Positions 25,373 through 35,290 of a stretch of 64,000 nucleotides of DNA are shown piece by piece (within the stretch, counting starts at the first letter, position 1; each line of letters opens with the position of its first letter). The position numbers and the translations under genes are program-made. Source of the DNA: Teredinibacter sp. KSP-S5-2 (lineage in GTDB: Bacteria; Pseudomonadota; Gammaproteobacteria; Pseudomonadales; Cellvibrionaceae). The stretch is taken from NCBI RefSeq assembly GCF_032773895.1, contig NZ_CP120416.1:1796001-1860000 (forward strand), read 5' to 3'. Below the pieces are notes generated by a model that was given only the letters and a program-made list of their open reading frames with translations, was not told the DNA's origin and made no database searches.

Positions 25373-27808
25373 TTGGCAGAAGACATTCAAAAGAAAATTG
25401 CCTTCCGCCTGACCCGAGCGAGCTTGGGTATTGCGCTTATGCTCGGGATCTTGGTTGCGTTTATTCAGATTGCTATGGATCTGCGCAATGAGTTCAAGCA
25501 GATTGATAACAATGCTCGGGAGATATTCCTCGTTGTGCAAAACTCTGCGCAACGAGCTGTTCATTTGTTAGACAGTCGCTTAGCTACTGAAGTGGTCAAA
25601 GGGTTAAATAACTACCGTTTCCTCACCTACGCAGCGATCAAAGACGATAATAATCAGATTATGGCCGAGTATGAAATAGCATCGGACAATTATACGTCTT
25701 CGACACAATGGTTTACCCAACTGCTAACAGACAGAATTGCTGAGTACGAATTCCCTTTAGTCAATGATGACAATGTACAAGAGGGAAGTTTGGTATTAAA
25801 TATTAATAGCGATAGGGGATTGGCTCCGTTCTACAACCGCGCAATTACCATTTTTGTTTCTGGTCTGTTACGCAATATGGGCATGGCTATTGTGCTCATT
25901 TTGATTTTCCATTACATGTTAACCCGCCCACTTACCACTATTTCCGCGAGGCTTGCGAGTATCCGTCCAGATCAAACCGAAGGTCGGCGTGTAATGCATT
26001 TGAGCCGTCATCAAAATGATGAGTTGGGGAACATTGTTAACAGTGCCAATGTTTTTATCTCGGCTATTGAAAATTGGCAAGGGGAACTAAGTCAGCGGGA
26101 ACAGCAACTACGGTTGATTTTGGATGCAAGCCCTAATCAGATTTTTGCGATTGATGGCAATGGTGAGTTTATCTTTGTGAATAACATGACAGAAAGATTT
26201 TACCGCTGTTCGGGAGAAAAGCTGATCGGTAAATCGTATATTCATCTGCATAAATCGATTAACCCTGAAGAAGCAAAAAGTTTAAATTTTTGTTTAAAGC
26301 GCCTGCCTAAAATGAAGCAGGGGAGTTTTTCTGTTGAACAGAAATTGACGGACGCCAATGATGAAACTCATACGATGCAAATTAGCTTTATCGCTTTTAA
26401 TATGCATGGAAAAAACTGCATATTGGTTGTCTGTGTCGATATTACCGAGCGGGTGAAAGCGGAAGAGCGTGTTGAGTACCTGGCATTTTTTGACACGCTA
26501 ACCGGCTTGCCAAACCGCAATATGCTGTACGAGTATCTTAAAAAGGATATCTCCCGTGCAAGGCGTTTAAATTTATACGGCGCGTTGATGTTTATTGACC
26601 TGGATGACTTTAAACGCATCAATGACTCAATGGGGCATTCCGCTGGCGATCAATTATTAATTCAGCTTGCTAAAGAAATAGAAAGTAATAAACGAGAATC
26701 AGATACGTTAGCTCGTTTAGGCGGCGACGAGTTTGTCCTCTGTATGCCTGAATTGCATAAAGACCTGGACGTTGCCAAACAACTTGCAGTGGATTTGGCG
26801 GAAAGACTTCTAGCTAATATTCGTAAGCCTATTTCGATCGGCAATAGCGAATTTATTATCAGTGCCAGTATCGGTATTATTTTATACCCGCTGGAAGGTG
26901 ACGATTTGGAAACCTTGCTTTCGTTCGCTGATACCGCGATGTACAAAGCAAAACAACTTGGAAGAAATTGTTATAAAGTGTTTGAAGATTCCATGGCGGA
27001 TGAGGCACAAAGTCTGTTGGCGCTGGAATCTGAGTTGCGCATTGCAATTAAGCAAAAACAATTTGAAGTAAAGTTACAACCCATTCTCGATGCGAAAACA
27101 GGAGATCTGGTGTCTGCCGAAGCTTTAATTCGCTGGAATCACCCGGAGAAAGGCACGGTTTCACCCAATGATTTTATTTCATTCCTCGAACAAAGTGGAA
27201 TGGTTGTGGATGTCGATTACTTTGTTCTGGATCGGGTTTGTCAGTTTATTAAGCAGCAGAAAGCCCAGGGCTTGTTCCCTAAGAATTTACGTATATCGGT
27301 TAACCTGAGTGCAAACACTTTGCATCAGCACGTTTTTGTGTCGAATGTGCAGGCCATTTTAAATAGCCACGATATAAAAGGTACCTCAATCGAATTTGAA
27401 ATTACCGAGCGGGCGGCATTACAGCGGTTGAACGAAGTAATCGATAAGGCGAGGGTACTGCAGCTTCAAGGTATTACTTTTTCTTTGGATGATTTTGGTA
27501 CAGGTTACAGTTCGTTAAGCTATCTAAAAAGATTACCCGTTAATAAAATTAAGATTGATAAGTCTTTTATTAAAGACTGTGTTCACGATCCTCAAGACGA
27601 TGCATTGGTTTCATCTATTATTGCGATCGCCAAACGGCTTAAGCTTGGTGTCGTTGCTGAAGGTGTTGAAACTCAAGAGCAGGTCGAGTGGTTAAACGCA
27701 CACGGGAGTGTGTATTACCAGGGGTACCTGGGTGATAGGCCATTAAGCCTCGATAAGTTTCACAGTAAATATTTGCTTCCGTATAAAAGTATGACTTTGT
27801 CCAGTTAG
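25373..27808 (+). CDS. Membrane-bound PAS-GGDEF-EAL cyclic-di-GMP enzyme
   Basis: An 811-residue signalling protein. A transmembrane helix (about 15-35), an external sensor part, a second helix (about 160-183), a HAMP-like linker, a PAS domain (about 243-365), a GGDEF domain with intact GGDEF near 450, and an EAL domain with EAL, DDFGTGYSS, a Lys in IKIDKSF and AEGVET. Both catalytic signatures are preserved, so it could both make and degrade c-di-GMP, with one activity dominant. TTG 25373 is the likely start, with AGGGGAG nine bases upstream. It is transcribed alone. Confidence 0.93.
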   Translation: MAEDIQKKIAFRLTRASLGIALMLGILVAFIQIAMDLRNEFKQIDNNAREIFLVVQNSAQRAVHLLDSRLATEVVKGLNNYRFLTYAAIKDDNNQIMAEYEIASDNYTSSTQWFTQLLTDRIAEYEFPLVNDDNVQEGSLVLNINSDRGLAPFYNRAITIFVSGLLRNMGMAIVLILIFHYMLTRPLTTISARLASIRPDQTEGRRVMHLSRHQNDELGNIVNSANVFISAIENWQGELSQREQQLRLILDASPNQIFAIDGNGEFIFVNNMTERFYRCSGEKLIGKSYIHLHKSINPEEAKSLNFCLKRLPKMKQGSFSVEQKLTDANDETHTMQISFIAFNMHGKNCILVVCVDITERVKAEERVEYLAFFDTLTGLPNRNMLYEYLKKDISRARRLNLYGALMFIDLDDFKRINDSMGHSAGDQLLIQLAKEIESNKRESDTLARLGGDEFVLCMPELHKDLDVAKQLAVDLAERLLANIRKPISIGNSEFIISASIGIILYPLEGDDLETLLSFADTAMYKAKQLGRNCYKVFEDSMADEAQSLLALESELRIAIKQKQFEVKLQPILDAKTGDLVSAEALIRWNHPEKGTVSPNDFISFLEQSGMVVDVDYFVLDRVCQFIKQQKAQGLFPKNLRISVNLSANTLHQHVFVSNVQAILNSHDIKGTSIEFEITERAALQRLNEVIDKARVLQLQGITFSLDDFGTGYSSLSYLKRLPVNKIKIDKSFIKDCVHDPQDDALVSSIIAIAKRLKLGVVAEGVETQEQVEWLNAHGSVYYQGYLGDRPLSLDKFHSKYLLPYKSMTLSS

Positions 27809-28365
27809 CTTAAGTTAAAAGTACTGCTTTTGTACCTGTTGGACGATCGTTCTAATTCTATTTTTATATTTATTTGAAATATTATTCAGAGAAATATAAT
27901 TCATATTTGATATAAGCCTGTAAACCAAAGCATCGTCAATATTCCAGCATTCTCGTTATAAATAATTAACTTCTGATTTCAAAATCTAATAAATAGCGCT
28001 TATATTGGCACGTATATTTGTTTTATGAGCCCTATTTTGGTTTTGGCTTGCGTGTCATGATTAATCCTCTTAATTTTAAGGTTTTATTCTTCGAAGAAAT
28101 TCACACGCAATTTAATACATTTCCAACAAATGTAGTGAAAGTTTTTGTGAATTGCCGCAACGACATTGAGGGGATGACGAAGTCTTGACAGTTCACCTCT
28201 TACCTGAGAAATCCAGACGAAAGTAGTACTGGTCTAAGTTCTAAAAGTTCTAACCATCATGGCGCACTATTCATTGTTTGTATAAAATGTACTCAGCTTT
28301 AAGGGAGGTGTATTTGGTACTAAGGGGAGGTATTTACACACTTATTTAATAGGAATTAACGCGCT
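27809..28365. other. 557-bp intergenic region before the ThDP enzyme gene
   Basis: AT-rich with no ORF of note. Near the 3' end the motif GGGAGGTGTATT is followed about 25 bases later by GGGGAGGTATTT, a short imperfect direct repeat close to the start of the next gene that could be a regulator site. I cannot support a specific promoter. Confidence 0.3.
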
Positions 28366-30144
28366 ATGCACGAAAATGTACCTGTGTTGCCACTTGTCAG
28401 ACCAGAAGTCGTAGAAGCAACCTACGCAGATATGATTGTCGAGTACTTGAAGCGATTGGGCATTAAATACGTGTTTGGGGTTCCGGGTGGTGCAATTGAA
28501 CCCTTGCTAAATGCGCTAGCTCGATCGGAGCGTAATGGAGGGCCGCAACTGGTTGTTGCACGGCATGAATGTGGCGCGGCGTTTATGGCCGATGGCTATT
28601 ACCGCGAAACGGGAAAAATGGCTGTGGTCTGTGCGACAACGGGGCCGGGAGCAACCAATTTAATTACTGGTGTCAGTTCTGCCATCAGTGATGAAATTCC
28701 GATGCTGGTGATTACCGCACAAACGCCACTACCGAAATTCGGTCGACGCGCACTTCAGGAGTCGAGCTGTACCGCGATTGATACTGTCGGTCTATTTCGT
28801 CACTGTACTCGCTACAGCACCTTGGTTTCGCACCAGGAACAGCTGGAAAGTAAATTAGTATCATCTATTATGTCTGCGCACAGAATTCCAAATGGTCCTG
28901 CGCACATTAGTATTCCTTCGGACATTCTTCGCTCCAAAACCCAAATAAAACCGCATATCCACTCAGATTTATTTGTTCACGACTTTTATGTTTCCGACGA
29001 CCTGGCGATCAAACAACTGTGTGTGAAGCTGGGCAAAGTGGACACCATTGCCATGTATATTGGAAGTGGTGCGGGTAAAGCGATAAAAGAGATTCGGGAA
29101 TTTATCGACTTAACTGGCGCAGCGTTTGTAACTGGGCCTGTTGGTAAATCCTGGGTGGATGAAATGCATCCGCAATATCACGGAGTATACGGGTTTGCCG
29201 GACACGAAAGTGCAAAACAACTGTTCCGAAGCGAAAAAATTGATTTGATTCTGGCGGTTGGTGCAACTTTAAGTGAAATTGGGACAAGCGGTTGGAACGA
29301 TGAGCTGTTAAATACCAAGCTGGTTCATATTGATGCATCGGTAGAACATTTTACTCGCTCACCCATGGCTAACTTGCATGTATTTGGTAACTTAAAAGCG
29401 ATTTTTTCCCAATTGGTAAAAAACGTGAGGGAAGCGCGGAAATGGGGACGTAAATGGAATGCTTTGCCTATGAAGGGCATTGCTAATCGTTTAAATAGTT
29501 TATTACCCATTGAAGATGTAAAAAAATGTTTTAGCCACAGCACCCCGGTTAAACCACAAAGGTTGGTTTCTTATTTAGCATTAAATTTGCCGGAAGATAC
29601 CCGCTTTTTTATTGATGCCGGTAATGCCTGGGCTTGGGCGACACATTATTTTATTCGTTCAAATGACCAAGGTTATTACCGCATCGCTATGGGATATGGT
29701 TCAATGGGTTGGTCAATCGGTGCCTCCATTGGCTCTGCCATGGGGAATCCTTCTGCACCCACTGTATGTTTGGTAGGCGACGGCTCCTATCTGATGAGTG
29801 CTCAGGAAATTACCGTTGCCGCTCAGTATTCTTTGCCTGTGGTGTTTGTTGTGATTAACGATGCCGCCTTGGGAATGGTTAAGCACGGCCAGCGTTTGGG
29901 TGGTCAGGAATCCATTGGTTGGGAATTAAATAAAATTAATTATGCTGCTATGGCAGAGAGTATGGGTGTAACAGGAATTCGCATTGAATCTACGGAAGAA
30001 CTGCTCAACCTGAATATCAAACAGTTATTGAAGAAAAACCGGCCCGCAATTATTGACGTCTGTGTCGACCCCGAAGAAGTTCCGCCAATGGGCGACAGAA
30101 TAAAAGGCTTGGCCGATAACGAATCCGCCACCCCAGGTGGGTAA
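28366..30144 (+). CDS. Thiamine-diphosphate-dependent enzyme, acetolactate synthase-like
   Basis: A 592-residue enzyme with three domains of the POX/ALS family. The N-terminal domain holds catalytic Glu68 (ARHECGAAF) and TTGPGATNLITGV. The C-terminal domain has the ThDP/Mg motif GDGSYLMSAQEI ending in VVIND. It is not the housekeeping IlvB: no ilvN follows, and the N-terminus differs. The next gene is a KAS III-like ketosynthase on the same strand, suggesting a small biosynthetic pair, for example carboligation of a 2-oxo acid with an acyl chain. The substrate cannot be told from sequence. Confidence 0.88.
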   Translation: MHENVPVLPLVRPEVVEATYADMIVEYLKRLGIKYVFGVPGGAIEPLLNALARSERNGGPQLVVARHECGAAFMADGYYRETGKMAVVCATTGPGATNLITGVSSAISDEIPMLVITAQTPLPKFGRRALQESSCTAIDTVGLFRHCTRYSTLVSHQEQLESKLVSSIMSAHRIPNGPAHISIPSDILRSKTQIKPHIHSDLFVHDFYVSDDLAIKQLCVKLGKVDTIAMYIGSGAGKAIKEIREFIDLTGAAFVTGPVGKSWVDEMHPQYHGVYGFAGHESAKQLFRSEKIDLILAVGATLSEIGTSGWNDELLNTKLVHIDASVEHFTRSPMANLHVFGNLKAIFSQLVKNVREARKWGRKWNALPMKGIANRLNSLLPIEDVKKCFSHSTPVKPQRLVSYLALNLPEDTRFFIDAGNAWAWATHYFIRSNDQGYYRIAMGYGSMGWSIGASIGSAMGNPSAPTVCLVGDGSYLMSAQEITVAAQYSLPVVFVVINDAALGMVKHGQRLGGQESIGWELNKINYAAMAESMGVTGIRIESTEELLNLNIKQLLKKNRPAIIDVCVDPEEVPPMGDRIKGLADNESATPGG

Positions 30145-30180
30145 TCTCGACTAAAATTCAAATTGTTGTACATTTCAAAG

Positions 30181-30215
30181 CACAGGCTGTTTTTAACGCC
30201 TGTGTTGTCTTTTCT
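30181..30215 (+). terminator. Stem-loop between the ThDP enzyme and KAS III genes
   Basis: CACAGGC (30181-30187) and GCCTGTG (30198-30204) form a perfect 7-bp stem, followed by the T-rich TTGTCTTTTCTC. It lies only about 30 bases before the KAS III start, so it could attenuate read-through or terminate, giving KAS III its own control. Confidence 0.5.
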
Positions 30216-30234
30216 CTTTAAATTGGAATTAAGT

Positions 30235-31185
30235 ATGTCACGTATAGAAGCTACAGGTAGTTATTTACCATCTAAAATTGTGCCTAACAGTACATTCGTT
30301 GGAGGTAATGCGCTTTTTGATTCAATGGATGAGTACTTTTCGGGTTTCGAAGAACGTCGTCATGCAAACAGTGACGAAACGGCGCTCATGATGGGAGTTG
30401 AAGCAGCGAAAGATGCACTTGAAGGCAGTAAATACAGTGCCAGTGATATTGATTTGATTATCGGTATTATTCAGCCAAGCCGAAACCTTTACGGTGATGA
30501 CCTTAACTTAATGCAACATCAGTTAGAGGCATGGAACGCAAGTGTTTACCCTTTAAATACTGCGTGTGCGACATTTATTTCTGCAGTGAGTATTGCCGAC
30601 TCGTATATTCGAACGGGTAAAGCCAAAGTGGTGCTTGTTGTCACATCAACGGATTGGGTGAATACTGTGCTGGACACAGAAAAACCAAACTATGCTTTTG
30701 CTGGTGATGGTGCCGGGGCGGTGATTCTCGATGGAGAATATAATTCGTTTATTGACCAGAATGAACTGAACAACAGTAAACCTGAAGTGTTTGATGCGTT
30801 GGTGATGAAAAACCCACAATTTACTGGGAAAAAAGAATTTTTCACCGTGTCGCCACCTAAAGGTCGAACCACCGTAAAAGATTTAATTTTATTTCCATCT
30901 TCAGTGGCTAAAACATTAGTGGACAGAAACAAAGATATCGAAATAGATTGTGCCATTATGCATCAGTCTGGTTATAAGATGATGCAAACCTGGGCCGATA
31001 AGTTGGGTATTGAAGAAGATAAAATAAAACATACTATTGGTTTGTATGCCAATATGACGGTGGCAAATATTCCGGTAACTCTTGATTACTGGAGTAAAAA
31101 AGGTGAAATAAAACGAGATGAAGTGCTTTTATTTATGGCGCCTTCAGCTGGTGGATATGCTGCTGCAATGCTGTGGCGCTATTAA
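30235..31185 (+). CDS. KAS III-like 3-oxoacyl-ACP synthase (thiolase fold)
   Basis: A 316-residue condensing enzyme with the KAS III triad: Cys111 (NTACATF), His243 (MHQSGY) and Asn273 (YANMTVANIP). The canonical GNTSAASIP loop is altered to ANMTVANIP and the N-terminus (ATGSYLPSKIVPN) is family-typical. ATG 30235 is used because homology begins right there; the frame's upstream part overlaps the stem-loop. It does not sit with fab genes, so a specialised condensation (signal molecule or secondary metabolite) with the preceding ThDP enzyme is likelier than fatty-acid initiation. Confidence 0.88.
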   Translation: MSRIEATGSYLPSKIVPNSTFVGGNALFDSMDEYFSGFEERRHANSDETALMMGVEAAKDALEGSKYSASDIDLIIGIIQPSRNLYGDDLNLMQHQLEAWNASVYPLNTACATFISAVSIADSYIRTGKAKVVLVVTSTDWVNTVLDTEKPNYAFAGDGAGAVILDGEYNSFIDQNELNNSKPEVFDALVMKNPQFTGKKEFFTVSPPKGRTTVKDLILFPSSVAKTLVDRNKDIEIDCAIMHQSGYKMMQTWADKLGIEEDKIKHTIGLYANMTVANIPVTLDYWSKKGEIKRDEVLLFMAPSAGGYAAAMLWRY

Positions 31186-31247
31186 AAGTATTGGAATAAG
31201 TCGCAGGGATGCGATGTTTCTTTAGCCGGATATCTTCGTTTTGGGGC

Positions 31248-32012
31248 TTAATCGCGATACAGCTTGGCGTGTGGCCCCAATATTTTTTGCAGTTCGCCAG
31301 AGTCCCTCAATCTTTCCAGTGTTTGGTTAAACCGGGTAACGAACTTTTGGTTTTGCGCATTGTTATGGCAAATCAATGAGGCTCCTTCACCTTTAAAAAC
31401 AAATAAGCTTTCATCAAAGTGCGGAATAGGGTAACCGAGTTCTTCTGCTTCAATCATGACATCGGGTGTAAACCCAATGATCGCATCTACTCTGTTGGCC
31501 ATCAGCATCTTCAATCGAATCTCTTCCGACTCAACTTCATCAATGGTTGCTGTTATTCCTTTTAAGAAAATGTCTTTGTCAAAGCCCAACCAGATGGCTA
31601 CTCGTTTATTTTGTAATTGCTTGAATGACGATAACGTGTCGTTACTTTGTCGAGTAAATAAACGCATGCTGATGAAATCAACAGGCTCAGAAGCGAGGAA
31701 CTCACTTTCACTTTTCCCAATTTGAAAGTGATTCATGACAGAGTTCAGTGAGGAGGGGAAAACGCAGTCCGATACTGTGGCAAACATTTTTGCTGTACGC
31801 GAAAGGGGGAGAATTGTCATATCGTAGTTCAGTCCATTCTTCGCCATTGTTTTCCACAGCAGATTGTACTGAGAGCTGTTCCCCTTGGTTAGCCTGGTTT
31901 CGAGATGTACTCCTGCAATCGTAATAACAGGTGTGGGCTCAGCACTTGCTGAGGAGCATAGAACAAACACGGTAAGTGATAATACTAAGCTAGAAAAAAC
32001 AAGCTTCTTCAC
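31248..32012 (-). CDS. Periplasmic solute-binding protein of the amino-acid-binding (SBP_bac_3) type
   Basis: A 254-residue exported protein with signal peptide ending SASA. The fold pattern (ITIAGVHL..., LPLSRTAKMF, SFKQLQNKRVAI, RVDAIIGFTPDVMIE, ending in LRDSGELQKILG) is that of extracellular solute-binding family 3. No permease or ATPase genes accompany it, which is common for stand-alone members of this family in marine Gammaproteobacteria. It lies 111 bases downstream of the TonB-dependent receptor gene on the same strand and may share its transcript. Confidence 0.8.
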   Translation of the reverse strand: MKKLVFSSLVLSLTVFVLCSSASAEPTPVITIAGVHLETRLTKGNSSQYNLLWKTMAKNGLNYDMTILPLSRTAKMFATVSDCVFPSSLNSVMNHFQIGKSESEFLASEPVDFISMRLFTRQSNDTLSSFKQLQNKRVAIWLGFDKDIFLKGITATIDEVESEEIRLKMLMANRVDAIIGFTPDVMIEAEELGYPIPHFDESLFVFKGEGASLICHNNAQNQKFVTRFNQTLERLRDSGELQKILGPHAKLYRD

Positions 32013-32123
32013 AGGTGCTCCAAATTGTCGCTTTTATCGAGATCCCTCGTTGTTATTGCATAGAATTGGAACAAGTCAAAACCTGAATTGATGCATTTGG
32101 CTAATACTACGTTATTGTGCCTA

Positions 32124-34427
32124 TTAAAAGCTGTAACCAAGTGTTGCTCCCCATTCCAGCCGTCTTCCATAGGTTGCCGTTGAGGCCCCCACGGATGCCA
32201 TTTCACTGGCACCGCTGAGATAGTACTTTTCGTCGGTCAGATTATTAACAAATAATGTCAAATTCAGGTGATCAGATTGATCTGCCCAACGAATGAAACC
32301 ATTCAATAGAGTATATCTTGGTTGTGCAACGGATTCTGTGTTGAGAGGATCATTGTATGTCTTGCTTTTGTAACTGCCTTCAATAGCAAACGTGAACTCG
32401 CCGAAGGACTGCGTTAGGAGTTGATATTCGGTTCTTAAATGCGCATTCCATTTGGGGATTTTTTGTAGTTCGTGATTCTTGTTGAGCAAAGTGTTACTTT
32501 TTAACTCGGTATAGCTGGCATCGAGGTAACCGACACCCATATTCAGATCCAGATTATTAAATACTGTGGTATTTAACTCGAGTTCAGCACCATTAATACG
32601 AGCCTTCGCTGCGTTGTCGATGGTCACCGCAATCAGATTATTCGCCCCAACAGTTAAGACGGAAACTTGCAGATTGGTGTAGTCAGTTGTGAATACGGAG
32701 CCCTGTACGTAGGTTTGCGCAAATTGATGTTTAAACCCTAACTCGAATGATTTGGCTTCTTCCGGATCAAATTTGTCAATAATTGGTTCACCGGATTCAT
32801 CGCGAACAGGATTAACCAGTCGCCCATTGTAGCCGCCGCCTTTAAACCCTTCGCTGTAGGAAAAGTACATAGTCGACTTATCTGAGAAATAATAATTTGC
32901 ACTGAGCATTGGCGAGGTATCTGTCCATGAATCGGACGGGTTATCCATCGGCCCAATGATTGCCTGTCCGGAGTTTGCAGTTGATATGTCGATAAAAAAG
33001 TCTTTCTCTTCCTTGGTGTAACGCAGGCCGCCAGTTAGGGCGACTTTTTCATGCAGATTCCAGGTTGCCTGGCCAAAAGCCGCTCGACTTTCCACATCAA
33101 TTTTATTGAAGACCCTAAACGATGCGTCGGCAGCACCGCCGGTGACATCATATAAGCCATCCATAAAAACAACATCCTGAGCATTCTCAATGCCTTCCGA
33201 TAAATAATAGAGTCCAGCTGTCCAGGCTAAAGTGTCATCGAGTTCACCGGACAAGCGCAACTCCTGACTAAACTGGTCTTGCTCATCCTCGGTTACCTGG
33301 TGGCCGTAGTCGAGGGGGGAAGCATCCGCATCGCGGCCGAGATTGCTTTGCATTTCTCGTTTGCTGGTAATGGATGTCAGTATCATCGAATCGGAAAGAG
33401 CGAAGTTTCCGGTAAGAGCTAAACCGGAGATATCCAGGTTGTCGTAATTTGGTCCGGTGCTGTAGTTGTTAAAGCCATCGTCGTTTGCACTTGGGAGCCA
33501 GCGCGAATCCCAGGATGTGCCGAACTGAGGTTCAGCAATAAGTGCGTTAAATGTTTCCCAGTTTTTCCATTCTGAGGGTGGAACCGTGCTGACATCACGG
33601 GAATCCTGAATTTCCACCTGTACTTCAGCGGCCGAGTTTTGCCTTTGTGCAGTGTGGTCTCCGGTCAGAGTGAATTCAAAATCGTCATTGAACTGCCAGT
33701 GAAGTATGCCTTTTGCTGTTGTGCGATTAATATCACCAAAATACTCATCACCCATATTCTGCTTTACGTAACCGTCCCGGTTTTCATCAAGTAACGATAA
33801 GCGACCACTCAAACCACCAAATAAGCCGCCCTCAACACTTAAAGCCAAATCTCGACGATCTTCATTGCCACCGGTAACTTCAATACTTGAGTTAAATTCT
33901 TCTGTTGGTTTGCGAGAAATAACCTGGATTGCACCACCTATGGTGTTTTTTCCAAACAGTGTGCCTTGCGGGCCGCGCAAAATTTCAACTCGCTCAATAT
34001 CGTTTATTTTTAAAACACTTCCGACTGAACGAGCGATATAGACACCATCAAGATAAATCCCCACACCGGGGTCATTGGTTGCCAGAAAGTCGTTTTGGCC
34101 AATACCACGAATAAACACCGCGGCAGCATTGCTTGTACCGGAAATAGGGGGCGATGAACTGAATTCGACATTGGGTGCGAAGTTAGCAACTTGCGATATA
34201 TCTTCAATAGTCGGGCTTTGCAGAATATGCTCATTGAAAACGCTGATTGAAATGGGAACGTCTTGTAACCGTTCTTCCCGTTTTCGGGCTGTGACAATTA
34301 CCTCTTCGGTATTGCCCGATAGGCCCGAGGAATTCGAGCCTTCCTGTGCATTACCTGCGGCTGCATAGGTAAGGCTGCATGCAAATACCAACGTAATGCA
34401 AGGATACAAGCGGTCTACAGTTCTCAT
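32124..34427 (-). CDS. TonB-dependent outer-membrane receptor
   Basis: A 767-residue receptor with a signal peptide ending near GNAQ and a TonB-box-like EEVIVTARKREE. A plug domain follows (VPISISVF, VFIRGIGQNDF, DGVYIARSVGS, VEILRGPQGTLFGKNTIGG). The barrel carries the C-terminal signature FVNNLTDEKYY and ends in GATLGYSF. It belongs to the large IroN/FecA-like group of receptors with plugs that read RGPQGTLFGKNTIGGAI, common in marine Proteobacteria. Substrate cannot be read from sequence. The solute-binding protein gene follows. Confidence 0.92.
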   Translation of the reverse strand: MRTVDRLYPCITLVFACSLTYAAAGNAQEGSNSSGLSGNTEEVIVTARKREERLQDVPISISVFNEHILQSPTIEDISQVANFAPNVEFSSSPPISGTSNAAAVFIRGIGQNDFLATNDPGVGIYLDGVYIARSVGSVLKINDIERVEILRGPQGTLFGKNTIGGAIQVISRKPTEEFNSSIEVTGGNEDRRDLALSVEGGLFGGLSGRLSLLDENRDGYVKQNMGDEYFGDINRTTAKGILHWQFNDDFEFTLTGDHTAQRQNSAAEVQVEIQDSRDVSTVPPSEWKNWETFNALIAEPQFGTSWDSRWLPSANDDGFNNYSTGPNYDNLDISGLALTGNFALSDSMILTSITSKREMQSNLGRDADASPLDYGHQVTEDEQDQFSQELRLSGELDDTLAWTAGLYYLSEGIENAQDVVFMDGLYDVTGGAADASFRVFNKIDVESRAAFGQATWNLHEKVALTGGLRYTKEEKDFFIDISTANSGQAIIGPMDNPSDSWTDTSPMLSANYYFSDKSTMYFSYSEGFKGGGYNGRLVNPVRDESGEPIIDKFDPEEAKSFELGFKHQFAQTYVQGSVFTTDYTNLQVSVLTVGANNLIAVTIDNAAKARINGAELELNTTVFNNLDLNMGVGYLDASYTELKSNTLLNKNHELQKIPKWNAHLRTEYQLLTQSFGEFTFAIEGSYKSKTYNDPLNTESVAQPRYTLLNGFIRWADQSDHLNLTLFVNNLTDEKYYLSGASEMASVGASTATYGRRLEWGATLGYSF

Positions 34428-35290
34428 TGTTCAACCCCAATACATATATAAGGCGGCAGTTTTTAATAATACTTTTTTGTTTACAAGCGTTGTTTTCATA
34501 ACTAATTATTTAAACGCTTATTATTCTTATTGGATATTTATCTAATAGTAGAAGAAAGAACCAGTGGGTGCCATTTTCCGGGGGAAGTCATTTCTACTTG
34601 CATACCAGTCGTGACTTAAACAACCTAAAAATCCACCGCTAAAGCGGTGGGTAAGATGCTTTTAAGCAGATAGAATATAAATTAATGTATTCGTTATTTG
34701 ATTTGTGCTGGCCTGTGCACCAACCAATTTTGCTCGCTTCTGCTAGTGCTGCATTCAATAAGTTCATGCTTCTATAGATAAAGAAGGCAAATTATCTGGT
34801 ATGGGCAGAAGCCAAAAATGGGTAGTGGTTAAATTTTTTGCAATTTATGGTAAAAACATGGCATCTATATCGGGCGAGGGAAGAGGGTTAGTTTTAGTGT
34901 GATGCTTTGTACAAAACGCGCATTAATCATTACGGTTTAAAGGGAGTATGTTCTCAGCGGGAACTGTGGTATTCGGAACTAAAATAAATGTGGAGTATGG
35001 GAAACTCTCCTTATAGTTAAGAGCTGGGTCTTTCCCTTTAGCGTTGTCAGGAATGGCTGGATGTTAAATATTACTTCATTAATTGTTTGCATAAACGAAT
35101 GAATTTAATCAATGTGTGACTCCAAGAATGTTGTCGCTTTGCGTATCATAATTACGGGGTCGAATGAGTGTACAAAGATGTATAGTGATTGGAATATCAG
35201 TAGTAAGTAGAATTATATTTATCAGGTTTTCTGTTTGTTCAGAGTGATTTTTATAATTTTTTGGTTAAAAATGTTTGAAAGGTCGTTGCT
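34428..35290. other. 863-bp intergenic region between divergently transcribed genes
   Basis: No coding region is supported. It includes the upstream region of the receptor gene, the hairpin at 34633-34650 (listed separately) and AT-rich sequence. The 3' part should contain the promoter of the DUF3592-like gene. Confidence 0.4.
34633..34650. repeat. Perfect 7-bp GC-rich hairpin, possible REP/IS200-type end
   Basis: CCACCGC-TAAA-GCGGTGG stands out in AT-rich surroundings and follows AAAAAT. Hairpins of this form mark ends of IS200/IS605 elements and REP-like repeats. No transposase is nearby and only one copy is seen in this window, so it may be a solo remnant. Confidence 0.35.

Noticed and set aside
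28366-30144. Housekeeping acetolactate synthase IlvB
   Set aside because: No ilvN or ilvC nearby; gene is paired with a KAS III-like synthase instead.
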